From contig NZ_LMOD01000004.1 in NCBI RefSeq assembly GCF_001423485.1, positions 434,001 through 498,000 of the forward strand: a stretch of DNA of 64,000 nucleotides. Direction: 5' to 3'. This document shows positions 28,086-37,405 of this stretch, one piece after another; position 1 is the first letter of the stretch; each line of letters starts with the position of its first letter. Below the pieces are notes generated by a model that worked only from the letters and a program-made list of their open reading frames with translations, had not been told where the DNA came from and did no database searches. This stretch comes from Microbacterium sp. Leaf320 (lineage in GTDB: Bacteria; Actinomycetota; Actinomycetes; Actinomycetales; Microbacteriaceae). A program made the translations under genes and the position numbers.

Positions 28086-30868
28086 GTGAGGACGATGACG
28101 AAATCGAGGGGTCGCGCGAGGGTATCGCTGCCGTGGCAGCGTTGCTGATGGCCGTGGGCGGTCTGGTGGTGCCAACCTCGGCGTCCGCCGAAACATCCCC
28201 GCCGGCCGGGCATGTGCGGACGCCGCAGACCTGGTACCTGTACGCTGGGGCCGGCGAGACGGTGTCGACCGACTTCACCAAAGTGTTCCAGGTGCTCAAC
28301 GGTCAGATGGACCCCACCGTCGTCATCACGCGCCCTGACGGTAGCGTGGCGTCAGAGTGCGCGCTCACGGCCGCTGACCCGGTCGGATCCCAATGCGCGT
28401 TCACGGAAGTGGCCGCAGGTGACGGCGTGTGGTCGGTGGCCCTGGTCGCCCCCGAGGGGCAGGAGACTGCTCAGGGTCGCCAGGTACTCGACTGGGACAT
28501 CTCCGTCTACGACGGCGGCGAGCCACGCCCCGGCCGGGTGTGGACAGAACGATACGCGCAGTACGACCTGCCGCTGCAGCCCGCACCGCTCGGAGGCCCG
28601 GTAGACCTGACACTCTGGTATCTCACCGAGCAGGGGTACATCTATGAGGTGGACCGTTTGGGGATGCAAGGCATCGACTCTATCTACACCGCAGACGCGT
28701 TCGGTGTGGTCGACCCGGCCACGTGCGCGTCCGCACACTCTTCGACAGCGGGCCGCGGGTATCAGAAAATCTCGAACACGACCTGCCGGTACACCCCGTT
28801 CAAGATGTTCTTCGCCGCACCCGCCGACGACCTTCCCGCGCAGGTGACGCTCCCCACCGGGGAGACGACCTGGTTGTCGACACCCCCGGTCACCCCCACC
28901 CTGGATGCGGTGACATTCACGCAGGACACGGTCGGCTCCCGTTCGGGAACCATCGAGGCGGTTTTCAGCAACTTCGAGGGCAGCGCGCTCGTCCACGTTG
29001 ACGCGGACGGTGACGGGGCCTTCGATGGGCCGAACGAGCGCACCACGACGATGGGAATCGTCGGCGGCGAAGGCTCGGTTGTCTTCGACGGCCTCGACGC
29101 TGTCGGAAATCCCATCCCGTACACCACGCCTGTGGCTTTCAGGGTGAGCGCTGACGGGTTCGCGGAGGTGCATTTCTCCGACCAGGACACCGAAGTTCTC
29201 GGCAATGGAATCCAGGTGCGTCGTCTGAACGGCCCCGCAGACGGCACCGAAACCCGCATTTTCTGGGACGACACGCACGTGACGTCTGCGATGAATGACC
29301 CGCAGGCCGACCTGAAGTGTTCGGCCACGGCCCCGCTGGCCAGCGGGGTCGCGGGTGTGGACAGCGCCGGCGGTGTGCATTGATGGGGTCTTGGGGATTG
29401 TGTGTGGGTCGGGTCGCCGATGGCGAACGCCCCTGCAGCGGACCGGGTGTCCGGCGGCACGTGGGGCAACAACCGGGTGATCGACGACTGGGCGACCATC
29501 GATATCGCGCTCCAGGACACCATCGTCCTTCCCGCCGGTGTCCCGGAAGTGCGGATGGCGAAGTCCTCCGACCCGGCCAGCGGGTCTGCCGTGAACGCCG
29601 GTGATCTGATCAGGTACACGCTCACGTACACCAACACCGGTGACGCGCCCGACGTCGTCGACTCTACGGACGACCTGTCCGACATCCTCGACGACGCAGA
29701 CATCGTCACCGCCCCGTCATCCGACACCACCAGTGTCAGCCCGGAGCTCACCGGCGACACTCTCCGGGTGACGGGATCCCTCGCCCCAGGTACGACCGCA
29801 CTCGTGACGTATACCGTCGCTATCCGCGGGGACGGAGAGCGCGGCGACAACACCCTCGATAACGTGCTGCTCCCCGATAACCCGGACGCGTGCGCGGGTT
29901 CCGTCTGCGAGACGACTCATCCCGTTGGTGAGCTCGACGTGTGGAAGAGCGTGGATCCCGGATCCGGTGCTTTGGTCTCCGCCGGCGACGTTCTGACATA
30001 CACCCTGCACTTCGAGAACACGGGAGAGGCCCCTGTTGGCGTCGACTACGAAGATGTCCTCGACGGTGTCCTCGACGACGCGCAGCTTACCTCTGCCCCC
30101 GCCTCCTCGGTCGCCGCGATCACCACCGGGGATCTCACGGACGGGCGGGTGCGCGTCACCGGAACCCTCGCACCCGGTGAGACCGCGACGGTGACCTATC
30201 AGGTCACGGTGAACGCGGATGGGTCACGCGGGGATGACCGACTGGGGAACTTCCTCGTTCCGACGGGCGATGAACCGCGGTGTGACACGGACGAGCGCAC
30301 ATGCACGGTCAACCCTGTCTCGGTGGTCACGGTAGTGAAATCCTCCGACCCGGTATCGCGGTCGACGGTCAAGGACGGAGACCGCGTCCAGTACACGCTC
30401 ACGTTCACGAACACGTCCACCTCCCCGGACGCGTCCCCCGCACCCGTGTCGTTTGTCGACCACATGCGCGATGTTCTCGACGACGCCGTCCTCGAGGGCG
30501 AGCCGAGCGCCTCCGTGGACACGCTGACGGTCGAGGTCGCGGAGGACCGCCTCACCGTCGATGGTCTCCTCGACGCGGGCGAGACCGCGACCGTTACCTA
30601 TGTGGTGGAGGTGAAGGCGTATGCGGATCAGGGTAACCACAGGCTCGCCAACGTGGTCGCCCTCGCCGGGGACGATCCTGTCTGTGTCCCGGACACGGGC
30701 CTCTGCACGGAGCACCCGACGGTGCCCCCGACGCTGAGCCGGACCGGCGGTGAGGTGCAGATGGTGATTGTTGTCTTCGCGACACTGTTCATCGTGTCCG
30801 GTGCGGCGGCACTCCTCGTTGGACGTCGGAAGAACGCAACACGCTCCCTTTCCGCAGGAAACGGGTAG
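28086..30868 (+). pseudogene. DUF11-repeat surface protein (LSRTG), frameshift plus in-frame stop
   Basis: Paralogue of the intact gene at 51328-53667. The likely GTG start at 28086 gives MRTMTKSRGRARV, the basic n-region of a signal peptide, but the hydrophobic core (GIAAVAALLMAVGGLVVPTS) is in another frame. One frameshift therefore lies at about 28110-28130. Reading then continues to TGA at 29381 within GGVH*WG; the intact paralogue has GGVHGW, so a single G-to-T change (GGA to TGA) explains the stop. The same frame runs on through three DUF11-like units (KSSDPASGSAVNAGDLIRYT, WKSVDPGSGALVSAGDVLTY, KSSDPVSRSTVKDGDRVQYT) to LSRTG, a hydrophobic segment and GRRKNATRS. Confidence 0.82.
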
Positions 30869-31239
30869 TCACCGCGAACGGGCCGCCCTGCTCCTCGCAG
30901 GTCGACCCGTTCGCGTTCCCTCTCGCGCAGGCGGACACCGGTCGCCCCTGGGACCCGAGTGGGATACTTGACATCGCTGATGCGGCGCCCGTTGGCCCGC
31001 TCAGCGACTGGCCGTGCCGCCCCAGCGCGTTACGGCTGTGGGGGCGCCTTATCGCCTGTGAGGGAAGGCGCCCCCACCATGCTCTGCCGGACGGTTTCCG
31101 GTGGTAGACCGCACGATGCGGACGACCGAGCAGCAGTGCGCTTCGAGAATCAGTGACTGGGTGCGATCCCGGCTGATCGGGAGGCTCCGCGCCTCGCGCG
31201 AGCGGTACTGCGCAGGAGTGCGGGGTGCCGGTTCAGCTG
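30869..31239. other. Convergent intergenic region
   Basis: This lies between two convergent operons. It contains the hairpin at 31038-31077 and a 10-bp inverted repeat around 30890-30930 (CGCGAACGGG...CCCGTTCGCG). No gene is supported. Confidence 0.4.
31038..31077. terminator. Bidirectional terminator-like hairpin
   Basis: 13-bp perfect stem (GTGGGGGCGCCTT at 31038-31050, complement at 31065-31077) with a 14-nt loop, located between convergent genes. Confidence 0.7.
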
Positions 31240-31794
31240 TCAGACGGGCACGGAGTCTCCGTGGCCGGGATCGCCGCCTGTGGGCCGTGACGTGTGCGCG
31301 CGCCGGGTCGGGAGGAGGAGCAGAATCAGCAGGGCAGCGACGGGGAGGAGGAGCCAGGGTGATTGTGCGGCCGCCATCACCCGTCCGAGCTCGGGCACAC
31401 TCCACAGGACGCGTTGTACCGAGCCTTGGAGGGCGTACGGGTGCGGGTCGTCGCTGGCGTTTGCGTCGCCGCGCAGGGTCACGCGGGTCATGTGCTGTGA
31501 CGTGGTCGCTTCCTGCACTCGGTGGGTAACGAGTCTGCCGTCATCGCGGCGCACGGTGATGACGTCCCCTTTCGCGATTGTATCTGCAGGGGTAGGAACG
31601 GTGAGGGCGACGGCTCCCGCGGGAATGGCGGGTGCCATGGACCCGGACGAGAAGATGATCACGTTCCCGCCGGCGATAAAGATGGCAGTGGCGGTGATGA
31701 CGCACACCACCCCCAGAATCGCGGCTGCGTTCAACAGTATCCGTGCCGGGTGCCCTGAACGCGTGCGCGCTCCACGGACGCGGGTCACGGCCAC
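31240..31794 (-). CDS. sipW: Signal peptidase I, SipW type
   Basis: 184 aa with N- and C-terminal membrane segments (ILLNAAAILGVVCVITATAI and WLLLPVAALLILLLL). The catalytic serine is in the SGSMAPAIPAG motif (Ser52). As in SipW/ER-type peptidases, the general base is a histidine (LVTHRV) in place of lysine. SipW processes TasA-like exported proteins, and here it ends an operon with a TasA-like protein and an RCC1 protein that both have SipW-type leaders (…AAFTD). Its start overlaps the RCC1 gene by 10 bp. Confidence 0.9.
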   Translation of the reverse strand: MAVTRVRGARTRSGHPARILLNAAAILGVVCVITATAIFIAGGNVIIFSSGSMAPAIPAGAVALTVPTPADTIAKGDVITVRRDDGRLVTHRVQEATTSQHMTRVTLRGDANASDDPHPYALQGSVQRVLWSVPELGRVMAAAQSPWLLLPVAALLILLLLPTRRAHTSRPTGGDPGHGDSVPV

Positions 31795-32954
31795 CGCCTG
31801 ACGACCACCGGTGTGCTGAACGTGTTTCGTGGGGTGAGGGTACCCGACCCGAGCTGCCCGGCATTGTTCGAACCGGCGGCGGAGTAGGCGCCCCCGTCGG
31901 CGGTGATGAGAGCATGAGCTCCGCCCGAAGCGACTCCTCGGATCGTTGCGTCGGCGGGGAGGGTCACGGGGACGGGGGCGGGTTTGTCGGTGTTGTCACC
32001 GAGCCCGAGCTGCCCGTCAGAGTTCTCCCCCCACGCGAATAGTTCGCCGGTGTCTCGCCAGGTATAAAACGAACTGCCGCCGAAAGCTTGGATGCTGACC
32101 TGCGCTCCGACATACCCTGCGGGTGCGGTCGGCTGCGTGTAGACCCCGGACGATTCTGCGAACAACGCCCCGTCCGTGGACCACGCGAAGGTGAAGTTGT
32201 TTCCTGCCGACATGCCTGCGATGACCGTTCCTGCCGGCAGTCCGGTGGTCGTGACACCGGTCGCGCTGCCGTGATCTTGGCCCCAGGTGGTGACCCGGGA
32301 GCCGTTGTCGAGGACCGCTGTTCCGTAGAACCGACCAGCGTCCGCGGTCGTGACGAACCCGGCCGAGGTGCCCTGCGCGGTCACGAGTGCCGGCGTGTCG
32401 GCGGACCCTCCGCGGCCCAACCGGCCGCCGCCCGGCGTCCCCCACGAGTACAGTTTCCCTTCACCGGTCCACGCCAGATAGAAGTAGCCGCCGGAGGCGA
32501 CGCCGACGACCGTGGCCCCTTCGAGGGCGACCACCTTCTGGGGACTGTTTGTGTTGCCGCCGATGTCGGAGTTCCCCCAGGTGTACACCTCACCGGCCGA
32601 GGTGAGGGCGATAGATGTATTGATGCCGGCATCGGCGTCGGTGATGGTCACGGGGTCGGGGAACAGCACGTGGGTCGGAATGTCGCGATCTTGTGTGTCG
32701 CCGGTGCCGAGCTGTCCACGGTCATTGAATCCCCAGGAGAACAGCTGCCCGTCGGATGTCCATCCAAGGGAGTAGTCCTCTCCTGCGGCGAGGTCCACGA
32801 AGTCGAGGGTGACCGGCGGGACGGTGGTCAAGGACGCACCCACGGACCCTGCATCCGTGAACGCCGCCTCCGTCGACATGGCTGGTCCCATCAGCGTGCC
32901 GGTCAAGGCGGCGGCCACGACCAGGGCAAACAGGCTGCGCCGCGCGGTCCTCAT
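31785..32954 (-). CDS. Exported RCC1-repeat protein with SipW-type leader
   Basis: 389 aa. The leader RSLFALVVAAALTGTLMGPA, then MSTEAAFTDAGSVGA, has the AAFTD pattern of SipW clients. The mature part is a seven-bladed propeller of RCC1 repeats, e.g. LFSWGFNDRGQLGTGDTQDR, VYTWGNSDIGGNTNS, LYSWGTPGGGRLGRGGS and LFAWGENSDGQLGLGDNTDK. No sorting signal, so it is secreted or held by the TasA-like partner. Its ATG overlaps the upstream gene stop by 4 bp and its end overlaps sipW by 10 bp. Role unknown; RCC1 propellers bind proteins or nucleic acid elsewhere. Confidence 0.88.
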   Translation of the reverse strand: MRTARRSLFALVVAAALTGTLMGPAMSTEAAFTDAGSVGASLTTVPPVTLDFVDLAAGEDYSLGWTSDGQLFSWGFNDRGQLGTGDTQDRDIPTHVLFPDPVTITDADAGINTSIALTSAGEVYTWGNSDIGGNTNSPQKVVALEGATVVGVASGGYFYLAWTGEGKLYSWGTPGGGRLGRGGSADTPALVTAQGTSAGFVTTADAGRFYGTAVLDNGSRVTTWGQDHGSATGVTTTGLPAGTVIAGMSAGNNFTFAWSTDGALFAESSGVYTQPTAPAGYVGAQVSIQAFGGSSFYTWRDTGELFAWGENSDGQLGLGDNTDKPAPVPVTLPADATIRGVASGGAHALITADGGAYSAAGSNNAGQLGSGTLTPRNTFSTPVVVRRWP

Positions 32955-33445
32955 CGTGCTCGCCTTCGTCGGGCAACGGCGATGCCGCCGAGGATCAGCG
33001 CGCCTGCGACCACGAGCGTGAGCCCGATGCTCACCGGACTGCCGGTGGATGCGAGATCACCTCCGGGGCCGGCGATGGCGGGTTCGCAGACGGCAGCTTC
33101 GGTGGCAGTCGCGACGACCGTCGCCGAGCCCGTCAGCCCCTGATACTCGTTACCGGCCTCCGCGGGCAGGGATGCGGTCATCGTCAGCGTCACTGTTGTG
33201 TCTGGAGGGATAGCCTGCGCGTTCAGCGGGCAGGCACCGGCCGCCGACAGGGAGATGTCCACGGTGAGCGGCGTCGAGCCGGTAAACAGAGCTCCGTCAC
33301 GGAGCTCAACGGTGCTCAACTCGATGGGGACCGTGTTGTCGTTGTGCAACACGAACGTGGTTGTCGTGATGTCACCGGGCTTCACGTTCGAGACGGTGAT
33401 GCTTGGGGGGATCCAGTCCAGGGTCGAAGGAACGGCGGTGGGCAT
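32951..33445 (-). CDS. LASTG-anchored beta-sandwich protein lacking a signal peptide
   Basis: 164 aa from the ATG at 33445, seven bases after the TasA-like stop. The product begins directly with a beta domain (PSTLDWIPPSITVSNVKPGD, FVLHNDNTVPIELSTVELRD, VTLTMTASLPAEAGNEYQGL) and ends with LASTG (from 131), a hydrophobic span and RRRRAR. There is no export signal, which is abnormal for a sortase substrate. The upstream TasA-like gene occupies the space where it would be encoded, in another frame. Either the two were once one protein split by a frameshift, or export depends on an unseen fusion. Confidence 0.75.
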   Translation of the reverse strand: MPTAVPSTLDWIPPSITVSNVKPGDITTTTFVLHNDNTVPIELSTVELRDGALFTGSTPLTVDISLSAAGACPLNAQAIPPDTTVTLTMTASLPAEAGNEYQGLTGSATVVATATEAAVCEPAIAGPGGDLASTGSPVSIGLTLVVAGALILGGIAVARRRRAR

Positions 33446-33452
33446 GGGGTGA

Positions 33453-34007
33453 TCAGCTCTGGGTCGCGGTGAACGGGAACACCACCGAGATCGACTGCCC
33501 GGCGACATCGACCGTTGCAGCCGGGTCGAGGGTAACGGTGAACAGCATCGTGACTCCACTCCCGGACCCGCCGGAGCCGATGTCCACCCCCGTGAGTTGG
33601 GCGGCCGCCAGCGGACCCGTGTACAGGACTGTGGACGTCGCGGTTTCGGAGATGGTGAGCGTCATCGCGTCCTCCATCGCGGACGCGGGGGAGCCTGCCG
33701 CGTTCGTGATCTGCGGGGCGGTGAGATCGACGAGCGCGTCCACCGTGCCGGAGTTGTACACCAGGAGTTCCCGCGTGACCGTGTCGCCGGGCGCGATGTT
33801 GTCGAAACCGGCACTGAAGTCGACCAGGTACGGGGAGGGTGCGCCGTCCTGGTCATCGTCGAACTTCAGATCCAGGGTCCCTGTCGCGTATGTCGTTTCC
33901 ACGTCCCCGCTGTCGGTGAACGCGGCGAGCGTGATGCCGGCGGCGGCAACGAGCAGCACGCCGGATGCGGCGATGACCTTGACACGTGGCGACAGCGACA
34001 CATCCAT
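33453..34007 (-). CDS. TasA/camelysin-like exported protein
   Basis: 184 aa from the ATG at 34007 (AAGGAGAGG upstream). SipW-type leader VKVIAASGVLLVAAAGITLA then AFTDSG, followed by a single jelly-roll domain (TGTLDLKFDD, FSAGFDNIAPGDTVTRELLV, LVDLTAPQITNAAGS, GSGVTMLFTVTLDPAATVDV). TasA in Bacillus forms matrix fibres and camelysin is a surface metalloprotease-like relative; no catalytic residues are claimed here. First gene of the four-gene SipW operon. Confidence 0.85.
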   Translation of the reverse strand: MDVSLSPRVKVIAASGVLLVAAAGITLAAFTDSGDVETTYATGTLDLKFDDDQDGAPSPYLVDFSAGFDNIAPGDTVTRELLVYNSGTVDALVDLTAPQITNAAGSPASAMEDAMTLTISETATSTVLYTGPLAAAQLTGVDIGSGGSGSGVTMLFTVTLDPAATVDVAGQSISVVFPFTATQS

Positions 34008-34460
34008 GGCAGACCCTCTCCTTCGCCCGGAACGCCGGGGAGACCAGATGCGCCCAATCATGCGCGCACCGCGGACAGTCGTCCAGCAACCGCCGCAAGA
34101 TCATCCACAACGCATGACCGCTTCGCCTCCTCGGCGGTCGCGCCGCGCGTCACCACGACGGGGTTGCGTTCCGGACTCTTCGTCCGCAGCAGGAGGAGCA
34201 GCGGACGTCGGACACGCGTGGACTCCGTCCGGGAGCCCGGGTCGGCCGTTACGGCAGATGCCCACCCCGCCGATATAGACGTGGGGTGGGCATCTGCTGG
34301 TCGTTGCGATGATCGTAACGTCTCGAGCAACCGTCGCGGCGCGACGAGGCAGCTGTGGTCGCGGTTGGCGGATACGTCATCGTGGGCGCTGTCCGCTAGC
34401 CGAGTGACACCACGTGTGCCGGACGGGGCTGAACCACCGCAGCAGCCCCATCCGCTCGTG
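34008..34460. other. Intergenic region upstream of the SipW operon
   Basis: Contains the terminator of the preceding sigma operon (34254-34297) and presumably the promoter of the TasA-like gene. No gene is supported. Confidence 0.4.
34254..34297 (-). terminator. 15-bp hairpin ending the ECF sigma operon
   Basis: GCAGATGCCCACCCC (34254-34268) pairs exactly with 34283-34297 across a 14-nt loop. It lies 160 bases beyond the stop of the sigma-partner gene on the minus strand. Confidence 0.72.
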
Positions 34461-35123
34461 CTACTTGGGGGCGTTCGCCATCTCGAGGAGGCAGGTTCCG
34501 CCAGATGCGGGCCAGCTGATGTTGAGGGTGGACACCCCGGAAGAGGCGGACGCGCTGATGCTCAGCGGGGTATCGGAGCGAAGAGTGCCAGCGGGGATGG
34601 TGACGGTGGCGGCCCCGCTGCTGGCGACCTCGAGGCGTGGCAGGGCGCCCGTCTCAGCCCCACACATCGTCGCGTATTCGTCCGCATCGAAGACTTTGCT
34701 TCCGTCCGCGGTGGAGCGGACCACTCCCGGGCTGGTCACGGCGCCCGCTTCCGGCATGGGGGTCGGCAGGGGCACGCTCGGCGCGGGGGGCCCGGCCTCG
34801 GACGGGGCGACGGGGGCGGTGTTGGATGTGCCGGTGAAGTCCACGATCGCCTCGATGCCGTGACTGAGCAGTTCTGCTTGCAGTGCGTCGCTGTCGGCGA
34901 GCGCGGTGATGGTGATGAGGATGTCGCCATCGGACTGCTCATCGACGGCGAACGCGGCGGTGGGGGCGAGCGCGCTGCTGAGCGCGATGGTGCCGGCAAC
35001 AGCCGCTGCGGTCAGGACGCTGCCCGCTCCGGCAAGGGTGCGGCGTCGACCGCGCCGGCGTGCGGCGTGTGCCTGCACCTCGGTGAGCACGGACGTCTGA
35101 AGCGAGTCGAGTGTGTTGGTCAT
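34461..35123 (-). CDS. Membrane partner of ECF sigma factor
   Basis: 220 aa from the ATG at 35123 (GGAG upstream); a start at 35135 directly after the sigma stop is possible but lacks spacing for a ribosome site. Cytoplasmic N-terminus MTNTLDSLQTSVLTEVQAHA, with a basic RRRGRRRT patch, one membrane segment (VLTAAAVAGTIALSSALAPT), then a Pro-rich linker and an extracytoplasmic domain ending NISWPASGGTCLLEMANAPK. Same layout as the partner at 5284-6336 but with an unrelated outer domain. It likely regulates or senses for the overlapping sigma factor. Confidence 0.75.
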   Translation of the reverse strand: MTNTLDSLQTSVLTEVQAHAARRRGRRRTLAGAGSVLTAAAVAGTIALSSALAPTAAFAVDEQSDGDILITITALADSDALQAELLSHGIEAIVDFTGTSNTAPVAPSEAGPPAPSVPLPTPMPEAGAVTSPGVVRSTADGSKVFDADEYATMCGAETGALPRLEVASSGAATVTIPAGTLRSDTPLSISASASSGVSTLNISWPASGGTCLLEMANAPK

Positions 35124-35135
35124 GGGGGTCTCCAT

Positions 35136-35774
35136 TCAAGGGGTGGGGTGTTCAGCGGCGAGGGTGTGGAGGCGTGCGCCGAGGGGCGGGTACGCTGCGT
35201 GAGTGGTGATGTGCTCGCGAAGGCGCTGTTTCACGCGGTAGAGCCGGGTCCGAGCCGCCCCGGGGGATACCCCGACGGCGGTCGCGGCGTCCGTGACGCT
35301 GAGCTCATCGATGGCTGTGAGTTCCAGGAGGGCACGGTCGATGCCGGTGACGCTGGTGTATGCGGCACGCAGAGCGCGGGCGGGTTCTTCTGCGTCGATG
35401 CGGGCATCAACCCGGTCTAACGCGTCGGCGTCGATGAGGCGGCGTGTGCCCTCCCGGGAATGGGCGCGCCAACGGCGGGCGGCCCGCCGCTCGCTGTCGA
35501 CGATCACGTTGTAGGCGATCCCGAGCAGCCATGCGCGTGCCGTGCCTCGAGCGGCGTCGTAGCGGCGGCATGTGTCGACAGCCCGCATGAAGGTATCAGC
35601 GGTAACGTCCGCCACGGTGTGCGCGTCCGACACGCGGCGGGCGACGAATGCTTCGACAGCGTCAATGTGCTCGCGGTAGAACGCCTCTAGTTCGGCAGGG
35701 TCGTGCCCGATCCGGCGCACCGCGGGTGCGTGGTCGCCCGGTGGCGGGGTAGGAGTTCTTGTTTGTCGTTTCAC
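35136..35774 (-). CDS. ECF-type RNA polymerase sigma factor
   Basis: 212 aa. Region 2: LEAFYREHIDAVEAFVARRV, VADVTADTFMRAVDTCRRYD, ARAWLLGIAYNVIVDSERRA. Region 4: DRALLELTAIDELSVTDAAT, AVGVSPGAARTRLYRVKQRL. It heads a two-gene operon whose second gene encodes a membrane partner. Second such pair in the window; it lies next to the SipW operon, which it might control (inference). Confidence 0.88.
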   Translation of the reverse strand: MKRQTRTPTPPPGDHAPAVRRIGHDPAELEAFYREHIDAVEAFVARRVSDAHTVADVTADTFMRAVDTCRRYDAARGTARAWLLGIAYNVIVDSERRAARRWRAHSREGTRRLIDADALDRVDARIDAEEPARALRAAYTSVTGIDRALLELTAIDELSVTDAATAVGVSPGAARTRLYRVKQRLREHITTHAAYPPLGARLHTLAAEHPTP

Positions 35775-36550
35775 ACTAGGTATTCGCCGATAGCCACGAA
35801 AACGTCACACTCGCCGTGTGCCCACGGTGAGACCCGCGCGCACAGGCACGCGGTTGACGGCTAGAGGACACGCATCTGGTGGCACGCTGCAGCCCTCGTC
35901 CGCCCGTTCGCCCACGCGATGGCCCGCTTGAATTCGCCGTATCCGCAACTCCTGGCGCCGTGGTGCGCGAACGTGGTGCGTGACGGCGTGTTGTTGACGT
36001 CCGCCACCTCCGGTTCCCGCTGAGGGCCGACGCCGGGTCGTCAGCAACCATCGCTGCCGTCGTCACGGTGCACGTGATCATCCTCTGAGGCTCGCCTTTC
36101 TGCGACGGACCGTCCGCCGCCGTGGCGACCGTACCTGCCGTTCGACACGGCGAACGTCGCCCGCGAAGTCTTTGAGTGTCGTGCTCCGAAAATGAGGTGC
36201 CCCTCAGCTGCGGGTGCTGCCTCAGCAAGGCGGGCGACCATGTCGGCGGCACGTCAATGGCGGCGCTCGACGGGCGTCACCATCGTGAACGGCGGTACAC
36301 CGCCCGGTGCGGGATGACGTGCCGGGACTGTTCGCGCCAAAGAGGACCTGACAGGGCGCAACCCGTCGAGGGGTGCTGGTATCGCGGACACGTGCGCGCA
36401 TGCAGCCCCTCAACGGGTGAGCCCGCTGCACCGCACCTGTGACGCGGGGCACTGAACCCTTCGGCTCCCGCCACCGCATCCGCGGTCATCTTCCGGTTGT
36501 GATGCCTGGGCGCTGACAGGCTCCAGATTCTTCAACGAATAGGAGACTCT
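35775..36550. other. Intergenic stretch with one weak small frame
   Basis: No confident gene. A minus-strand frame at 35861-36007 (48 codons, GTG start, TAG stop) has coding-like third positions and reads NTPSRTTFAHHGARSCGYGE then FKRAIAWANGRTRA. It has no properly spaced ribosome site, so it may be a gene remnant. Confidence 0.3.
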
Positions 36551-36883
36551 ATGACACACATCGTCGACCCACCTGCGGGTCTCACCGTCCCGGGACCCGC
36601 GCCGCAGTTCACGGGACCGCGCACGGCACCCCGGTACAACTTGTTCGCTCTCATCGCGTTTCTCGGCTGCTTCGTAGTCCCCGTCGTCGGGATCGTGTTC
36701 GGCCACATCGCCGTCGGCCAGGTCAACGCCAGAGGGGAGCCCGGTCGTGGATTCGCGCGCGCCGGGCTCATCCTCGGCTACACATTCACCGCACTGGGGG
36801 CGATTCTCGTCATCGTCTACATCGGGATGTTCGCGGCGGCAATCGCGGCGTTCGGCGCGGCCAGCAGCCCCTACGGATACTGA
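36551..36883 (+). CDS. DUF4190 domain-containing membrane protein
   Basis: 110 aa with a ribosome site AGGAGA at 36540-36545. A Pro-rich cytoplasmic N-terminus is followed by two membrane segments (LFALIAFLGCFVVPVVGIVF and LGYTFTALGAILVIVYIGMF) joined by a loop HIAVGQVNARGEPGRGFARA. That is the DUF4190 hallmark (GHIA...R.GE.GRG.A.AGLILGY). Function unknown; single-gene unit. Confidence 0.88.
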   Translation: MTHIVDPPAGLTVPGPAPQFTGPRTAPRYNLFALIAFLGCFVVPVVGIVFGHIAVGQVNARGEPGRGFARAGLILGYTFTALGAILVIVYIGMFAAAIAAFGAASSPYGY

Positions 36884-37405
36884 CCTCCACGGCACTAGAC
36901 AGTCAGCCGAGCGTCGGCCGCACACGTACTCTGTTGCCCTGAGCACGGCAATCGACATGCAGTTCCTCGGTGGCACTGGTGTCGAGCACGCAAAGCGCGA
37001 TCGGTGGGCCAGTGGCGTGCATAGAGTGACAGCGTCACGGGATTCCTCCCAGACTCTGTGACAGGCCGTGCCGACTTGGCGTGCACGGTGGTGACCATCG
37101 TGAGCGGTCACCTGAAGGGGCAGTTGAGTCGCGATCAACTGCCCCTTCGCCGTGCCGACACGCTCCCGTGTCGCCGGCGGAGGCGGGCGGCGTGGCGGTT
37201 CGTTGGGACGGGGGCGGTCTGGATCTCTCGCCACTTAAGAGTGCCAGCGCTCTCCGAGAACCTGCACGGGCGGGCACTGCAATCCCCGCGACGCACACGC
37301 AATCCCTGCCCGCCCGTCGTGAGGTGAACGCCCGCGATTCGTAACGTCTAAGTGATGTGCGTCACTGCTGGCGCGCCAGAACGTAGGGAAAGAGGTGGGC
37401 GTCCG
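36884..37405. other. Intergenic region before the LRR adhesin
   Basis: Holds the hairpin at 37114-37148. No gene is supported. The 5' ribosome site of the next gene (GGAAAGAGG) lies at 37388-37396. Confidence 0.4.
37114..37148. terminator. 14-bp hairpin
   Basis: GAAGGGGCAGTTGA (37114-37127) pairs exactly with 37135-37148, 7-nt loop. Probable terminator of transcripts from the DUF4190 side. Confidence 0.65.

Noticed and set aside
33597..35420. 607-codon plus-strand frame
   Set aside because: Antisense to the TasA-like gene and the ECF sigma pair, both supported by motifs and ribosome sites.
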